A stretch of 58,086 nt of DNA from Pseudomonadota bacterium (lineage in GTDB: Bacteria > Pseudomonadota > Gammaproteobacteria > Steroidobacterales > Steroidobacteraceae): assembly GCA_023423065.1 (NCBI GenBank), contig JAFAGC010000073.1, positions 1 through 58,086 of the forward strand, in the 5' to 3' direction. Positions within the stretch are counted from its first letter, which is position 1. Each line of letters starts with the position of its first letter. The notes beneath the pieces are model-generated. The model searched no databases. It worked only from the letters and a program-made list of their open reading frames with translations, and had not been told where the DNA came from. Below are positions 17,758 through 27,632 of this stretch, one piece after another. Position numbers and translations under genes: made by a program.

Positions 17758-18150
17758 ATGGTCACCGTCGTATTGCTCGTGCTCGCCTTGTTCGTGCTGC
17801 AAACATTCCTGCCGGGCCGGTTCCGCGAAGCGCCCGCGCCGGGGTCGCCGAGCAAGATATCGCTGGATCTCGGTCCGCGGGACCGGATGCCGCAATTGAC
17901 CGTCTTCGGCGGACGCGCGCAACGAGCCCTGGCCAACATGCAAGAAGCCCTGCCGGTCTTTCTCGCGCTCGCGCTGATGAACATGATCGTCGCGCCGAAC
18001 GCGGCCACGGCCATCAACGGCGCCTGGATTTTCCTGGCGGCCCGTGCGGTGTACCTGGTGCTGTATGTGACCGGCGTGCCCGTCGCGCGCACGATCGTGT
18101 GGCTGATCGGCTGGGTGGGTCTCGCGATGATGATCCCGCCGCTGCTGTAG
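17758..18150 (+). CDS. MAPEG family membrane protein
   Basis: 130-aa protein with four hydrophobic helices. It shows the MAPEG pattern: first helix VTVVLLVLALFVLQTF, then RAQRALANMQEALPVFLAL (the conserved N-x-x-E/P region), then two further helices with a conserved RAVYLVLYVTGVP. The eukaryotic relatives are glutathione transferases and eicosanoid enzymes; the bacterial role is unknown. ATG start with GGAG 8 nt upstream. Confidence 0.85.
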   Translation: MVTVVLLVLALFVLQTFLPGRFREAPAPGSPSKISLDLGPRDRMPQLTVFGGRAQRALANMQEALPVFLALALMNMIVAPNAATAINGAWIFLAARAVYLVLYVTGVPVARTIVWLIGWVGLAMMIPPLL

Positions 18151-18155
18151 TGAAG

Positions 18156-18554
18156 TCAGCTCTCGCTCGCGTTCTGTTGCTCGCGGATCAGCTTGCGGTC
18201 CTCGCGCATCTGCTTCACGTCGACCGGGCGAATGGTCTTGATGAGGCAGCGGTCGCGGCCCACGATGACCTTCTCGAACTTGTCGACGGTGCTCCCCGTC
18301 GAGGTCACGGCGATCGTGTTCGCGAACTGCAGGTCCGGGCAGTAACCGCTCACCTCGAGCAGGTACGCCTTGTTGGCGCCCGCCCAGACGACGAGCTGGT
18401 TCTTGGACACCGCCGCCCAGCCGTCTAGCTGCGGCATGTAGAACGACTTCACGGGCTCGCCGGCGTATTCGCGGAAATCGAGATTGGGCTGGTTCGCGCA
18501 TCCCGCGCTCAACGCCGCGATCGCCAGGGCAGCCGCTGTCAGTAACCCTTTCAT
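18156..18554 (-). CDS. DUF6491 lipoprotein
   Basis: Small secreted lipoprotein of 132 aa starting MKGLLTAAALAIAALSAGCA (lipobox SAGC). The start at 18554 has GAGGAAGG directly upstream. The body has the DUF6491 layout: GWAAVSKNQLVVWAG, AYLLEVSGYC and RCLIKTIRPVD, with two Cys that may form a disulfide. Function unknown. Its stop is 5 bp from the convergent MAPEG stop. Confidence 0.72.
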   Translation of the reverse strand: MKGLLTAAALAIAALSAGCANQPNLDFREYAGEPVKSFYMPQLDGWAAVSKNQLVVWAGANKAYLLEVSGYCPDLQFANTIAVTSTGSTVDKFEKVIVGRDRCLIKTIRPVDVKQMREDRKLIREQQNASES

Positions 18555-18662
18555 ACCTTCCTCTGGGATTGATCCGTTGCGGATATCGACTCTCGCATAT
18601 TGAGTCGAGTTCCCACGCAAAGAGGTTCCCGAAGTCGCGCAAACCCCTATTTTCTCAGCGGT

Positions 18663-21600
18663 TCATGCGCCGTTCAGCTTGAGCTTGTCCCCGACGAGCC
18701 GGCGCACGGTGACGTAGAAAACGGGCGCCAGCAACACACCCAGGATCGCGGCCGACAACATGCCGCCCGCCACGCCGATACCGATCGCCCGGCGGGCATT
18801 CGCACCGGCGCCGCTCGAGAACACCAGCGGCAGCACGCCGAGGATGAACGCGAACGAGGTCATGAGGATCGGTCGCAGTCGCAGGCGAGCGGCTTCCATC
18901 ACCGCCTCGTACAGCGCGACGCCGCGCTGCTGCGCGAGCAGCGCGAATTCGACGATGAGGATCGCGTTCTTGGCCGCGAGACCGATGATCGTGATGAGAC
19001 CGATCTTGAAGAACACGTCGTTCGACTGCCCGGTCGACGCGGCCGCGACGATCGCGCCGATGATGCCCACCGGCACGACGAGCAGCACCGCGATCGGCGT
19101 CGCCCAGCTCTCGTAGAGCGCGGCGAGACACAGGAACACGACGAAAATGGACAACCCGAACAGCAGCGGCGCCTCGGCGCCGGCGCGTATTTCCTGCAGC
19201 GACTGGCCCGCCCAGTCCACGCCGAAGCCGGGAGGCAACTCCTCGGACACGATCCGCGTCATCTCGTCCATCGCCTCGCCCGAGCTGCTTCCCGGCGCGT
19301 TCGCGCCGACGATCTGCATCGCGCCGAAGCCATTGAAGCGCTGCAACGTCGGAGGCGCGACGACCCAGTTGGACCTCACGACCGACGAGAGCGGCACCAT
19401 GCCGTCGCTCGTGGTCTCGCCCTGCAACGCGAAGGCGTTGCCGCTCGCCACCGTCGTCGGTAGATAGAAACGGCTGAGCGCGTCCTCGTTCATGCGGAAC
19501 GGCGCGTCGGCCTGCATCTGCACGCGCAGCACGCGGCCCTGGTAGTAGAAGTCGTTGACGTACACCGGCGCCAGCATGAGCTGGATCGCGTTGTAGACGT
19601 CGTCGATCGCGAGACCCATCGACTTCGCCTGCGCGCGGTCGAGCTTGAGCTCGAGGCGCGGCGACGGCGCGAGTCCGTTGTAGCGCACGCCCTGCACGAT
19701 CGAGCTCTGCGCGGCCTTTTGCACCAGCGTGTTCTGCGCCGCGATCAACGCGTCCGAACCCTTGTTGGCGCGGTCCTCGAGCCACAGGTCGAAGCCGCCG
19801 AAATCGGAAAGACCCTGGATGACCGGCAGGTTCACGAAGAACACGAACCCGTCGCGCTCCGTGCCCGAGATGTTCTGGAATGCCCACCCGATGAACTCGT
19901 CCGCGGTTTCCTTGCGGTCCGCGAGTTCCTTCAGGCGAATGAAGAAGATGCCCTGGCTCTCGTCGCTACCGCTGAAACTGAATCCCGTGACCTCGAATAC
20001 CTGGTTCACCGAGTCGGAGGCCCTGAGCTTCTGGCCGACGCGCCGCATGACCTCGCGCGTGCGCTGGATCGTCGAGCCGGGCGGCATCTGCACGATGCCG
20101 ATGGCATAACCCTGGTCCTCGGTCGGCACGAAGCTTCCCGGCACGCGCCAGAACAGCAAGCCTCCGACCAGCAGCAGCACCCCGTAGCCGGCGAGCCACC
20201 ATGTCTTGTGACGCAGGCTGAAGCGCACGCCGGTCAGATAGTGGCCCTGGGCGTACTCGTAGCTCTTGTTGAACGCATGGAAAAACTTGTTCTCCTTGAG
20301 ATGCTCCGGCCGCAGCAACGTGGCGCACAGCGCCGGCGTCAGCGACAACGCGAGGAACGCGGAGAACAGCATCGAGATCGCGATGGTCAGCGCGAACTGC
20401 TTGTAGATCACGCCGACCGATCCGGTCTGCATCGCCGCCGGGATGAATACCGCCGCGAGCACCAGCGAGATCGCGATGATCGGACTCGTGATCTGGTCCA
20501 TCGCCTTGCGCGTCGCGTCGCGCGGCGAGAGATGTTCCTCGCGCATCAGGCGCTCGACGGACTCGATGACGACGATCGCGTCGTCGACGACGATGCCGAT
20601 GGCCAGCACCATGCCGAACAGCGTCAGCTGGTTGATCGAGAAATCGAAGATGTACATGCCGATGAAGGCGCCCATGAGGGCGACCGGCACGACCAGCGTC
20701 GGGATCAAAGTCGCGCGGAAGCTCTGCAGGAACACCAGCATCACGATGAACACGAGCGCGACCGCCGCGATCAGCGTGATGATCACCTCTTCGATCGCGT
20801 GCGTGATGAACGTGGTGGCGTCGAACGCGACGAACCACTCGACGCCCGGCGGGAAGTTCTGCTGCAGCTCGTCCATGCGGGCCTTCACGGCATCCGCCAC
20901 GTCGAGCGCGTTGGCGCCCGGCAGCAGCAACACGCCGAAGCCGCTCACGGGCTTGTCGTCGAGACGCACGTCGAACGCGTAGTCCTGCAGGCCGAGCTCG
21001 ACGCGCGCGACGTCCTTGAGCCTCACGCTGGTGCCGTTCGGTTCGGTGCGCAGGATGACGTTCTCGAACTCCTCGACCGAACTGAATCGCCCTTCCGCGC
21101 TCACCGGCGCGGTGATCTGCTGCTCGGGCGCCGACGGCGCGGCGCCGATCGCGCCGGTGGCGAACTGGACGTTCTGCTGGCGCACGGTCTGCAGCACTTC
21201 GGCCGCGCTCAGGCGGAAGGAGCGCAGCTTGTCCGGGTTCAGCCAGATGCGCATCGAATAGGAGGAACCGAACTGGTTCGCCGAGCTCACGCCCGGGATG
21301 CGCTGGATGGGATCCAGCACCTGCGACGAAACGATGTTGTTGAGCTCGGACGACGACACGCCGCCGTTCGGCGCGCGCACGCCCAGCGCGATGATGAAGC
21401 CCTGGTTGACCTTCGAGACCGACAGGCCCTGCACGACGACTTCGCTCGGCAGGCGCGCTTCGGCGAGTTTCACGCGGTTCTGCGTCTGCAGCACCGCGAC
21501 GTCCGGGTCCGTGCCGTTCTCGAACACGAGCGTGATGCTCGCCGTGCCGTTCGAGTTCGACGAGGACGTGAAATACATGAGCCGGTCGAGACCGGTGAGC

Positions 21601-21806
21601 TGCTGCTCGATGATCTGCGTGACGGTGCGCTCGATGGTGTCGGCGTTCGCGCCCGGATAGAACGCGCTGATCGCGACCTGCGGCGGAGCGATGTCCGGAT
21701 AGGCCGCGGTCGGCAGGCGAGTGATCGCCAGGCCACCGCCGATCATGATCAAGATCGCGATGACCCAGGCCAGGACCGGCCGGTCGATGAAATAATGCGG
21801 CAGCAC
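18663..21806 (-). CDS. RND efflux pump inner-membrane transporter, HAE1 family
   Basis: Proton-driven trimeric drug exporter of the AcrB/MexB type. The 1047-aa length, MLPHYFIDRPVLAWVIAIL start, GxxNG-rich porter loops and charged intramembrane motif GIVVDDAIVVIE (the proton-relay Asp pair in TM4) are typical of HAE1. GTG start 2 nt after the adaptor stop, so translation is coupled. No outer-membrane channel gene follows; a shared channel elsewhere is likely. The substrate range cannot be read from the sequence. Confidence 0.95.
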   Translation of the reverse strand: MLPHYFIDRPVLAWVIAILIMIGGGLAITRLPTAAYPDIAPPQVAISAFYPGANADTIERTVTQIIEQQLTGLDRLMYFTSSSNSNGTASITLVFENGTDPDVAVLQTQNRVKLAEARLPSEVVVQGLSVSKVNQGFIIALGVRAPNGGVSSSELNNIVSSQVLDPIQRIPGVSSANQFGSSYSMRIWLNPDKLRSFRLSAAEVLQTVRQQNVQFATGAIGAAPSAPEQQITAPVSAEGRFSSVEEFENVILRTEPNGTSVRLKDVARVELGLQDYAFDVRLDDKPVSGFGVLLLPGANALDVADAVKARMDELQQNFPPGVEWFVAFDATTFITHAIEEVIITLIAAVALVFIVMLVFLQSFRATLIPTLVVPVALMGAFIGMYIFDFSINQLTLFGMVLAIGIVVDDAIVVIESVERLMREEHLSPRDATRKAMDQITSPIIAISLVLAAVFIPAAMQTGSVGVIYKQFALTIAISMLFSAFLALSLTPALCATLLRPEHLKENKFFHAFNKSYEYAQGHYLTGVRFSLRHKTWWLAGYGVLLLVGGLLFWRVPGSFVPTEDQGYAIGIVQMPPGSTIQRTREVMRRVGQKLRASDSVNQVFEVTGFSFSGSDESQGIFFIRLKELADRKETADEFIGWAFQNISGTERDGFVFFVNLPVIQGLSDFGGFDLWLEDRANKGSDALIAAQNTLVQKAAQSSIVQGVRYNGLAPSPRLELKLDRAQAKSMGLAIDDVYNAIQLMLAPVYVNDFYYQGRVLRVQMQADAPFRMNEDALSRFYLPTTVASGNAFALQGETTSDGMVPLSSVVRSNWVVAPPTLQRFNGFGAMQIVGANAPGSSSGEAMDEMTRIVSEELPPGFGVDWAGQSLQEIRAGAEAPLLFGLSIFVVFLCLAALYESWATPIAVLLVVPVGIIGAIVAAASTGQSNDVFFKIGLITIIGLAAKNAILIVEFALLAQQRGVALYEAVMEAARLRLRPILMTSFAFILGVLPLVFSSGAGANARRAIGIGVAGGMLSAAILGVLLAPVFYVTVRRLVGDKLKLNGA

Positions 21807-21808
21807 GC

Positions 21809-22993
21809 CTAGCTACCTGCGGGAGCTTCGGCCGGCGCGGGAGCGGCGGCCGCCCCGGGAGCCGGCGCCTCCTCGTCGACGCGCTTGGCGACGACCTTCG
21901 TGCCCGGCGGTGCGAGCTGCAGTCCCGAGACGATGATCTGGTCGCCGTCCGCGAGTCCGCCACCGATGACCCACCTGGCGCCCGAGGAACCGACGACATC
22001 GACACGCTTGGCGACGACGACGCCATCGCTGCCGACGGCCAGCACGTACGCGCCCTGCGAATCGCGCTGCACGGCGAGCTGCGGAACCTCGAAACCGTTC
22101 TTGAGCGAACCCGCCGTCAGGCGCACGTTGACGAACATGCCGGGCAACAAACTGCGATCGGGATTCGGGATCACGCCGCGGAACGCGACCGCGCCCGTGG
22201 TCGGATTCACGCTGAAGTCGGAGAACACCAGCCTGCCCACCTGTGGATGCTCGGTGCCGTCGCTGCGAATGATGCGGATCTCGGCCTCGTTACCCTTCGC
22301 GATCTCGACCGCGCCGGAGGCCTGCGCGCGCATGAAGCGCTCGAAGTCCGTGCCCGGTTGATCGAAGAACACGTACAGCGGATCGATCTGCTCGACCGTG
22401 GTGATGAGCGTGGCCTCGCCCTGCCCGACGAGCGCGCCTTCCAGCACTCGCATCTGGCCGGCGCGGCCGGCGATGGGCGACGTGACGTTGGCGTAACCCA
22501 GGTTGATGCGCGCCGTCTGCCCCGGGGCGCGCGCCGCGGACGCGGCGGCGGCGGTCGAACGCTCGAGCGCCTCGGAGTCGTCGAGCTGCATGCGCGAGAT
22601 GAGCTGGCGCTGCGCGAGTTCGCGGTTGCGCTCGGCCGTCACACGCGCGTTGGTCGCGGCCGCTTCGGCCTGTTCGAGTTGGGCGGTGGCCTGCGCGAGC
22701 TGCGCGCGATAAGGCGCGGGATCGATCTGCGCGAGCAACTGGCCTTCCTTGACCATGCTGCCTTCCTGGTACAGGCGCTTCTGCAGCACGCCGGGTACGC
22801 GCGCGCGAACGTCGGAAGCGCGTGTCGGCGCGAGCCGACCCGAAGCTTCGCGCACGATGGGCACCGGCCCCGCGTGCACGACGATCACCCCCACTTCGGG
22901 CGGTGGCATCTCGGGCGGAGGACCATTGTTGCCGCACGCGGCGACGAACAGGGCGGACGCAGCCGCGCAAACCAGCCGTAATCGTGATTGCAT
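21809..22993 (-). CDS. RND efflux periplasmic adaptor lipoprotein
   Basis: Membrane-fusion protein of the AcrA/MexA type that links the pump to an outer-membrane channel. Lipobox VAAC follows a standard signal. The lipoyl-like hairpin domain (VRARVPGVLQKRLYQEGSMVKEGQLLAQIDP), coiled-coil AATAQLEQAEAA region, beta-barrel and C-terminal membrane-proximal domain are in order. The C-terminus is Ala/Pro rich. 394 aa. First gene of a two-gene operon with the pump. No local regulator adjoins it. Confidence 0.93.
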   Translation of the reverse strand: MQSRLRLVCAAASALFVAACGNNGPPPEMPPPEVGVIVVHAGPVPIVREASGRLAPTRASDVRARVPGVLQKRLYQEGSMVKEGQLLAQIDPAPYRAQLAQATAQLEQAEAAATNARVTAERNRELAQRQLISRMQLDDSEALERSTAAAASAARAPGQTARINLGYANVTSPIAGRAGQMRVLEGALVGQGEATLITTVEQIDPLYVFFDQPGTDFERFMRAQASGAVEIAKGNEAEIRIIRSDGTEHPQVGRLVFSDFSVNPTTGAVAFRGVIPNPDRSLLPGMFVNVRLTAGSLKNGFEVPQLAVQRDSQGAYVLAVGSDGVVVAKRVDVVGSSGARWVIGGGLADGDQIIVSGLQLAPPGTKVVAKRVDEEAPAPGAAAAPAPAEAPAGS

Positions 22994-23070
22994 TTGTTGT
23001 TTGAGGCAGGCGGGGTTTGACAGGGAACCGCCCGCGGAAGTGGCGTTAGTCTAACGCAGCATTCTGAAGT

Positions 23071-23781
23071 TCACGACCGGAAGAGTCGTGTGTATTGCAC
23101 TTCGTGTCGCCCGCTCGCGACCGCGGACATTGCGGTGGAAACCCCGATGTCAGAATCCATGAGGTCGAGAGCCCGATCCGCGTATGCGGCGAGCCGATCG
23201 TGCAGCGCATGCAGGATGCGCTGTCCCGCGCTTTGGCCAAGCGGAACGAGCTTTACGGCGGCGAGAACCTGGTTCTCGGTCCAAGCCCATGCGTAAGCCT
23301 CGAGCATGGATCGCGCCTCGATGTCCCAACGCGCACATGCGAACGCGAATGCCGTGGCGTGCGCAATCCCCCTTTCGGGAGAGACCCTCGCAAACAAGGT
23401 GGTCGTGAGGTCGAACTCGGCCAGCACGCGAAACATCGCCGAGCCGAGGTGGCGATCTTCCTGGCGCAGTTCATCGGTTTCGCGACAGGCGATCAGGAAC
23501 GCATTCCACCGCAATACCTCTGACTCGTCCGCCAACCACGCCCGGTGCAGACGCATGAGCACGGGCAGGTCCAGCGTGGCGAGGCTTCCTTCGGCGATGC
23601 CGCCGATCCATTCGAGTGCGCTGGCCTCGTCGGTCACCCACCCCGTCTCCACCGCGTATTCGAGTCCTTGTGAGAAATGAAAGGACCCGATCGGCAGCGC
23701 CGGGCTGGCCAGGTGCAGCAGGCGCAGCAACTGCGACTCACCCGTGCGAGTGTGAATGCGCGTGGTGCGAGGCGGAGACAT
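23071..23781 (-). CDS. ureF: Urease accessory protein UreF
   Basis: Maturation factor that binds the UreD-apourease complex and gates GTP hydrolysis by UreG during nickel delivery. Motifs LLHLASPALPIGSFHFSQGLE and WVTDEASALEW are characteristic, as is the C-terminal MDSDIGVSTAMSAVASGRHEVQYTRLFRS. 236 aa, normal. The ATG lies inside the 3' end of ureE (44-bp overlap). Last gene of the urease operon. The usual next gene, ureG, is missing here and lies 20 kb away. Confidence 0.95.
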   Translation of the reverse strand: MSPPRTTRIHTRTGESQLLRLLHLASPALPIGSFHFSQGLEYAVETGWVTDEASALEWIGGIAEGSLATLDLPVLMRLHRAWLADESEVLRWNAFLIACRETDELRQEDRHLGSAMFRVLAEFDLTTTLFARVSPERGIAHATAFAFACARWDIEARSMLEAYAWAWTENQVLAAVKLVPLGQSAGQRILHALHDRLAAYADRALDLMDSDIGVSTAMSAVASGRHEVQYTRLFRS

Positions 23782-24205
23782 AGGCGCCTCCCTCCGGTTC
23801 GAACGGCCGCTCTTCGATCCGCACCTCGAGGCCGAAGCCGCGCAGCATGTCGTCGAGCACGTGATCGTGGCTGTATCGCACCCAGTCAGGTCCGATCTCG
23901 AGCGCGACGTGGCGATTGCCGAGGTGGTAACTCGCGCGCGCCAGCGTGCGCGGATCGCTCGTGTGGACGGTGGAGACAGTCTCGGGCGCCGCGTGCACTT
24001 CGATCACGCGACCGTCGTCGGCCAGCAGCAGGTCCCCGTGACGCAGCACCGAACCGCGTTCGAGGAAAAGCCCAGCCTCCTCGCCGTTGTCGAGCACCGC
24101 GCGCAGCCGGCTCTTCGATCGCTCGGCGAACGGCAGCACCAGCTTGCGTTCGGGCGCGCGTGGATGGTCGGTGGAATTGTCGAGTTTCAGGTTGATCTTG
24201 AGCAT
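23738..24205 (-). CDS. ureE: Urease accessory nickel chaperone UreE
   Basis: Nickel-binding dimer that supplies nickel to UreG. The C-terminal tail SASHHAHSHSHG is the metal-binding His cluster; the N-terminal half has the GxxLxxGDLLLADDGRVIEV core. The ATG at 24205 gives 155 aa. The in-frame upstream codons to 24220 belong to a repeat, not to the family. The repeat element ends 4 bases before the start, and no Shine-Dalgarno is visible, so translation may depend on coupling or be weak. Confidence 0.92.
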   Translation of the reverse strand: MLKINLKLDNSTDHPRAPERKLVLPFAERSKSRLRAVLDNGEEAGLFLERGSVLRHGDLLLADDGRVIEVHAAPETVSTVHTSDPRTLARASYHLGNRHVALEIGPDWVRYSHDHVLDDMLRGFGLEVRIEERPFEPEGGAYVSASHHAHSHSHG

Positions 24206-24209
24206 GTGA

Positions 24210-24326
24210 AATGGGGACATTCCCCGTTTCCTAGCAAACGGGGACAGGCTTCATACAGGTGTGCACAGAGTCGTTACGGTCACGGGAGGTCTGTCCCCTT
24301 TTGCTAGGAAACGAGGAATGTCCCCA

Positions 24327-24328
<2 letters not shown>
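24210..24328. repeat. Inverted pair of REP-like units (BIME-like) between ureC and ureE
   Basis: Two 38-bp arms, 24210-24247 and 24291-24328, are inverted copies with two mismatches, separated by 43 bp. Each arm has a head AATGGGGACATT and an inner stem CCCCGTTT/AAACGGGG around CCTAGC. The element starts at the ureC stop codon and ends 4 bases before the ureE ATG. The left arm matches the ureD copy at 27001-27038 in 37 of 38 positions. Confidence 0.9.
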
Positions 24329-26026
<1,698 letters not shown>

Positions 26027-26030
<4 letters not shown>

Positions 26031-26335
26031 TCGATGGCTCCCATCACCTGTCCCGCGAAACCGTACGCGATTCGGTCGCCGGCGAATTCGACGAGCTCGA
26101 CCTCGCGCTCCTGCCCGGGCTCGAACCGCACCGCGGTGCCCGCGGCGATGTTGAGCCGGAAGCCCTTCGTGGCGGCGCGCTCGAAACGCAGCGCGCGGTT
26201 GGTCTCGAAGAAGTGGTAGTGAGAGCCGACCTGGATCGGCCGGTCGCCGGTGTTGGCGACCTTGACCTTCAGCGTCTTGCGGCCGACGTTGAGCTCGATG
26301 TCGCCCGCTTCGCAGAACATTTCACCGGGAATCAT
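26027..26335 (-). CDS. ureB: Urease subunit beta
   Basis: Structural subunit of the urease trimer. The start MIPGEMFCEAGDIELNVGR and the motif QVGSHYHFFETNRALRF are diagnostic. 102 aa, normal. ATG at 26335 with GGAG 5 nt upstream, 14 nt after ureA; the longer open frame upstream is not used. Couples to ureC through an ATGA overlap. Confidence 0.96.
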
Positions 26336-26349
26336 CGGTGCTCCGGGCG

Positions 26350-26652
26350 TCAGGGAATGGGATGGTGGACGGTGACGAGCTTGGTGCCGTCGGGGAACGT
26401 CGCCTCGACCTGCACTTCGGGAATCATCTCGGGCACGCCTTCCATCACGTCGTCGCGCGTGAGGATGGTCGCGCCGAAACTCATGAGCTCGGCGACGGCG
26501 CGGCCGTCGCGCGCGCCCTCGAGGATCGCCGCGGAAATCAGCGCCACGGCTTCCGGGTAGTTGAGCTTGAGGCCGCGCGCCTTGCGCCGCTCGGCGACCA
26601 GCGCCGCCGTGAAGATGAGTAGTTTGTCTTTCTCGCGAGGTGTCAATTCCAT
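26350..26652 (-). CDS. ureA: Urease subunit gamma
   Basis: Smallest structural subunit (100 aa). It begins MELTPREKDKLLIFTAALVAE and ends TKLVTVHHPIP, both family signatures. ATG 15 nt after ureD. Order A-B-C is conventional. Confidence 0.97.
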   Translation of the reverse strand: MELTPREKDKLLIFTAALVAERRKARGLKLNYPEAVALISAAILEGARDGRAVAELMSFGATILTRDDVMEGVPEMIPEVQVEATFPDGTKLVTVHHPIP

Positions 26653-26667
26653 GGATTTTCCTGAGGG

Positions 26668-27630
26668 TCAGGTCGCCCAGATGCGCGGCGGCACGGCGTC
26701 GCGGCCGACGACAGCGGGCCGAAGCACCCGCCACGCGGCGATGAACAGTTTGCGCACGTCTTCCGCCTGCGGAGCGAGCGCGCGCAGCACGAGGACGCCG
26801 TCGACGAGCGAAACGGCGGCGAGCGGCCGATCGGCTCGTCCTCGATCGGCCAGAAGCTCACGTATCGCCTGCACCGATTCACGTTTCGCGGGAGTGGCGA
26901 GCAAGGTGCCGATGGCTTCCTGCCCGGCGAGCCCCCAACGCGCGCCGCGCGCACGCGAGCCGCCGGCGAGCCGCAAGCGATCGATGAATATGGGACTCGA
27001 AATGGGGACATTCCCCGTTTCCTGGCAAACGGGGACAGACCTGGCGGTCGCGCGCCACAACTCGAGATCGAGCGCCAACGTGCCCGTATCGAAAGCCTCG
27101 CCGCGCGCCGGCAGTCCCAGGCACGCGATCTCCCAGCCGATGAAGCGCGCTTGCTCGTCGATGAACACCCGTGTCGCGGTGCGTACTTCCGCGCCGCGAT
27201 AAAAGATGTTCTCCTGCGGCAGCCACTCGAGCGTCGCGCCCGGGGCGCGCAACTCCTGCACCTGCGACGACACACGCGCGTCGCAGCGATAGAACTTCGT
27301 CGCCGCCGGCGTCGTGATCAGCGCGTGCGCACCCGCGTCCACCTGCACGTCGACGCGCAGCTCGTCGCCGCCGACGACTCCGCCCGGCGGATGCACCAGG
27401 TAGACGTGGCAGGGATCGCCCTCGGGATGGAACGGTCGCTGCACGACGAGCGGACCGCGATGCTCGCGCTCGATCAGCCGCGTGCGACCGATGGCAGGTC
27501 TGTCCCCGTTTGCCAGGTAAACGGGTGGGGACAGCCTTAAGTCTGTCCCCCCACTTCCAATGTCCCCATTTAATCGCCGGCGGAGGTGGGCTTGCCAGCC
27601 GGACGTACTGCGCGCGGACGCGGCGTCCAT
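26668..27630 (-). CDS. ureD: Urease accessory protein UreD with two in-frame repeat insertions
   Basis: Scaffold that binds apourease and recruits UreF/UreG for nickel insertion. Core motifs are intact: GPLVVQRPFHPEG, YLVHPPGGVVGGDEL, TPAATKFYR, LEWLPQENIFY and FIDRLRL. The ATG at 27630 is 2 nt after the urtE stop, which fixes the start. At 320 aa it is longer than the roughly 270-290 aa usual for the family. The excess lies in residues 21-44 (NGDIGSGGTDLRL...) and 198-210 (SVPVCQETGNVPI), both encoded by copies of the AATGGGGACA palindromic repeat found also between ureC and ureE. Neither insertion breaks the frame. Whether the protein is active is unknown. Confidence 0.92.
   Translation of the reverse strand: MDAASARSTSGWQAHLRRRLNGDIGSGGTDLRLSPPVYLANGDRPAIGRTRLIEREHRGPLVVQRPFHPEGDPCHVYLVHPPGGVVGGDELRVDVQVDAGAHALITTPAATKFYRCDARVSSQVQELRAPGATLEWLPQENIFYRGAEVRTATRVFIDEQARFIGWEIACLGLPARGEAFDTGTLALDLELWRATARSVPVCQETGNVPISSPIFIDRLRLAGGSRARGARWGLAGQEAIGTLLATPAKRESVQAIRELLADRGRADRPLAAVSLVDGVLVLRALAPQAEDVRKLFIAAWRVLRPAVVGRDAVPPRIWAT
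27001..27038. repeat. REP-like unit inside ureD, copy 1
   Basis: 38 bp, AATGGGGACATTCCCCGTTT and on through an 8-bp inner stem (CCCCGTTT/AAACGGGG, loop CCTGGC) to GACAG. It differs from the left arm of the ureC-ureE element at one position. Read on the minus strand it encodes SVPVCQETGNVPI within UreD. Confidence 0.9.
27500..27570. repeat. REP-like unit inside ureD, copy 2, with nested palindrome
   Basis: Inverted relative to copy 1: CTGTCCCCGTTTGCCAGG at 27500-27517 and AATGTCCCCATT at 27559-27570 are its two ends. Between them sits a second palindrome, GGGGACAG-CCTTAAGT-CTGTCCCC (27527-27550), apparently inserted into the unit. The whole is read in frame as UreD residues 21-44. Confidence 0.85.
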
Positions 27631-27632
27631 CG

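Noticed and set aside
19719..21812. Very long plus-strand open frame (697 codons) opposite the RND pump gene
   Set aside because: Composition is Arg/His/Asp-rich, as expected for the antisense of a GC-rich gene, and the minus strand encodes a full-length, motif-complete RND transporter.
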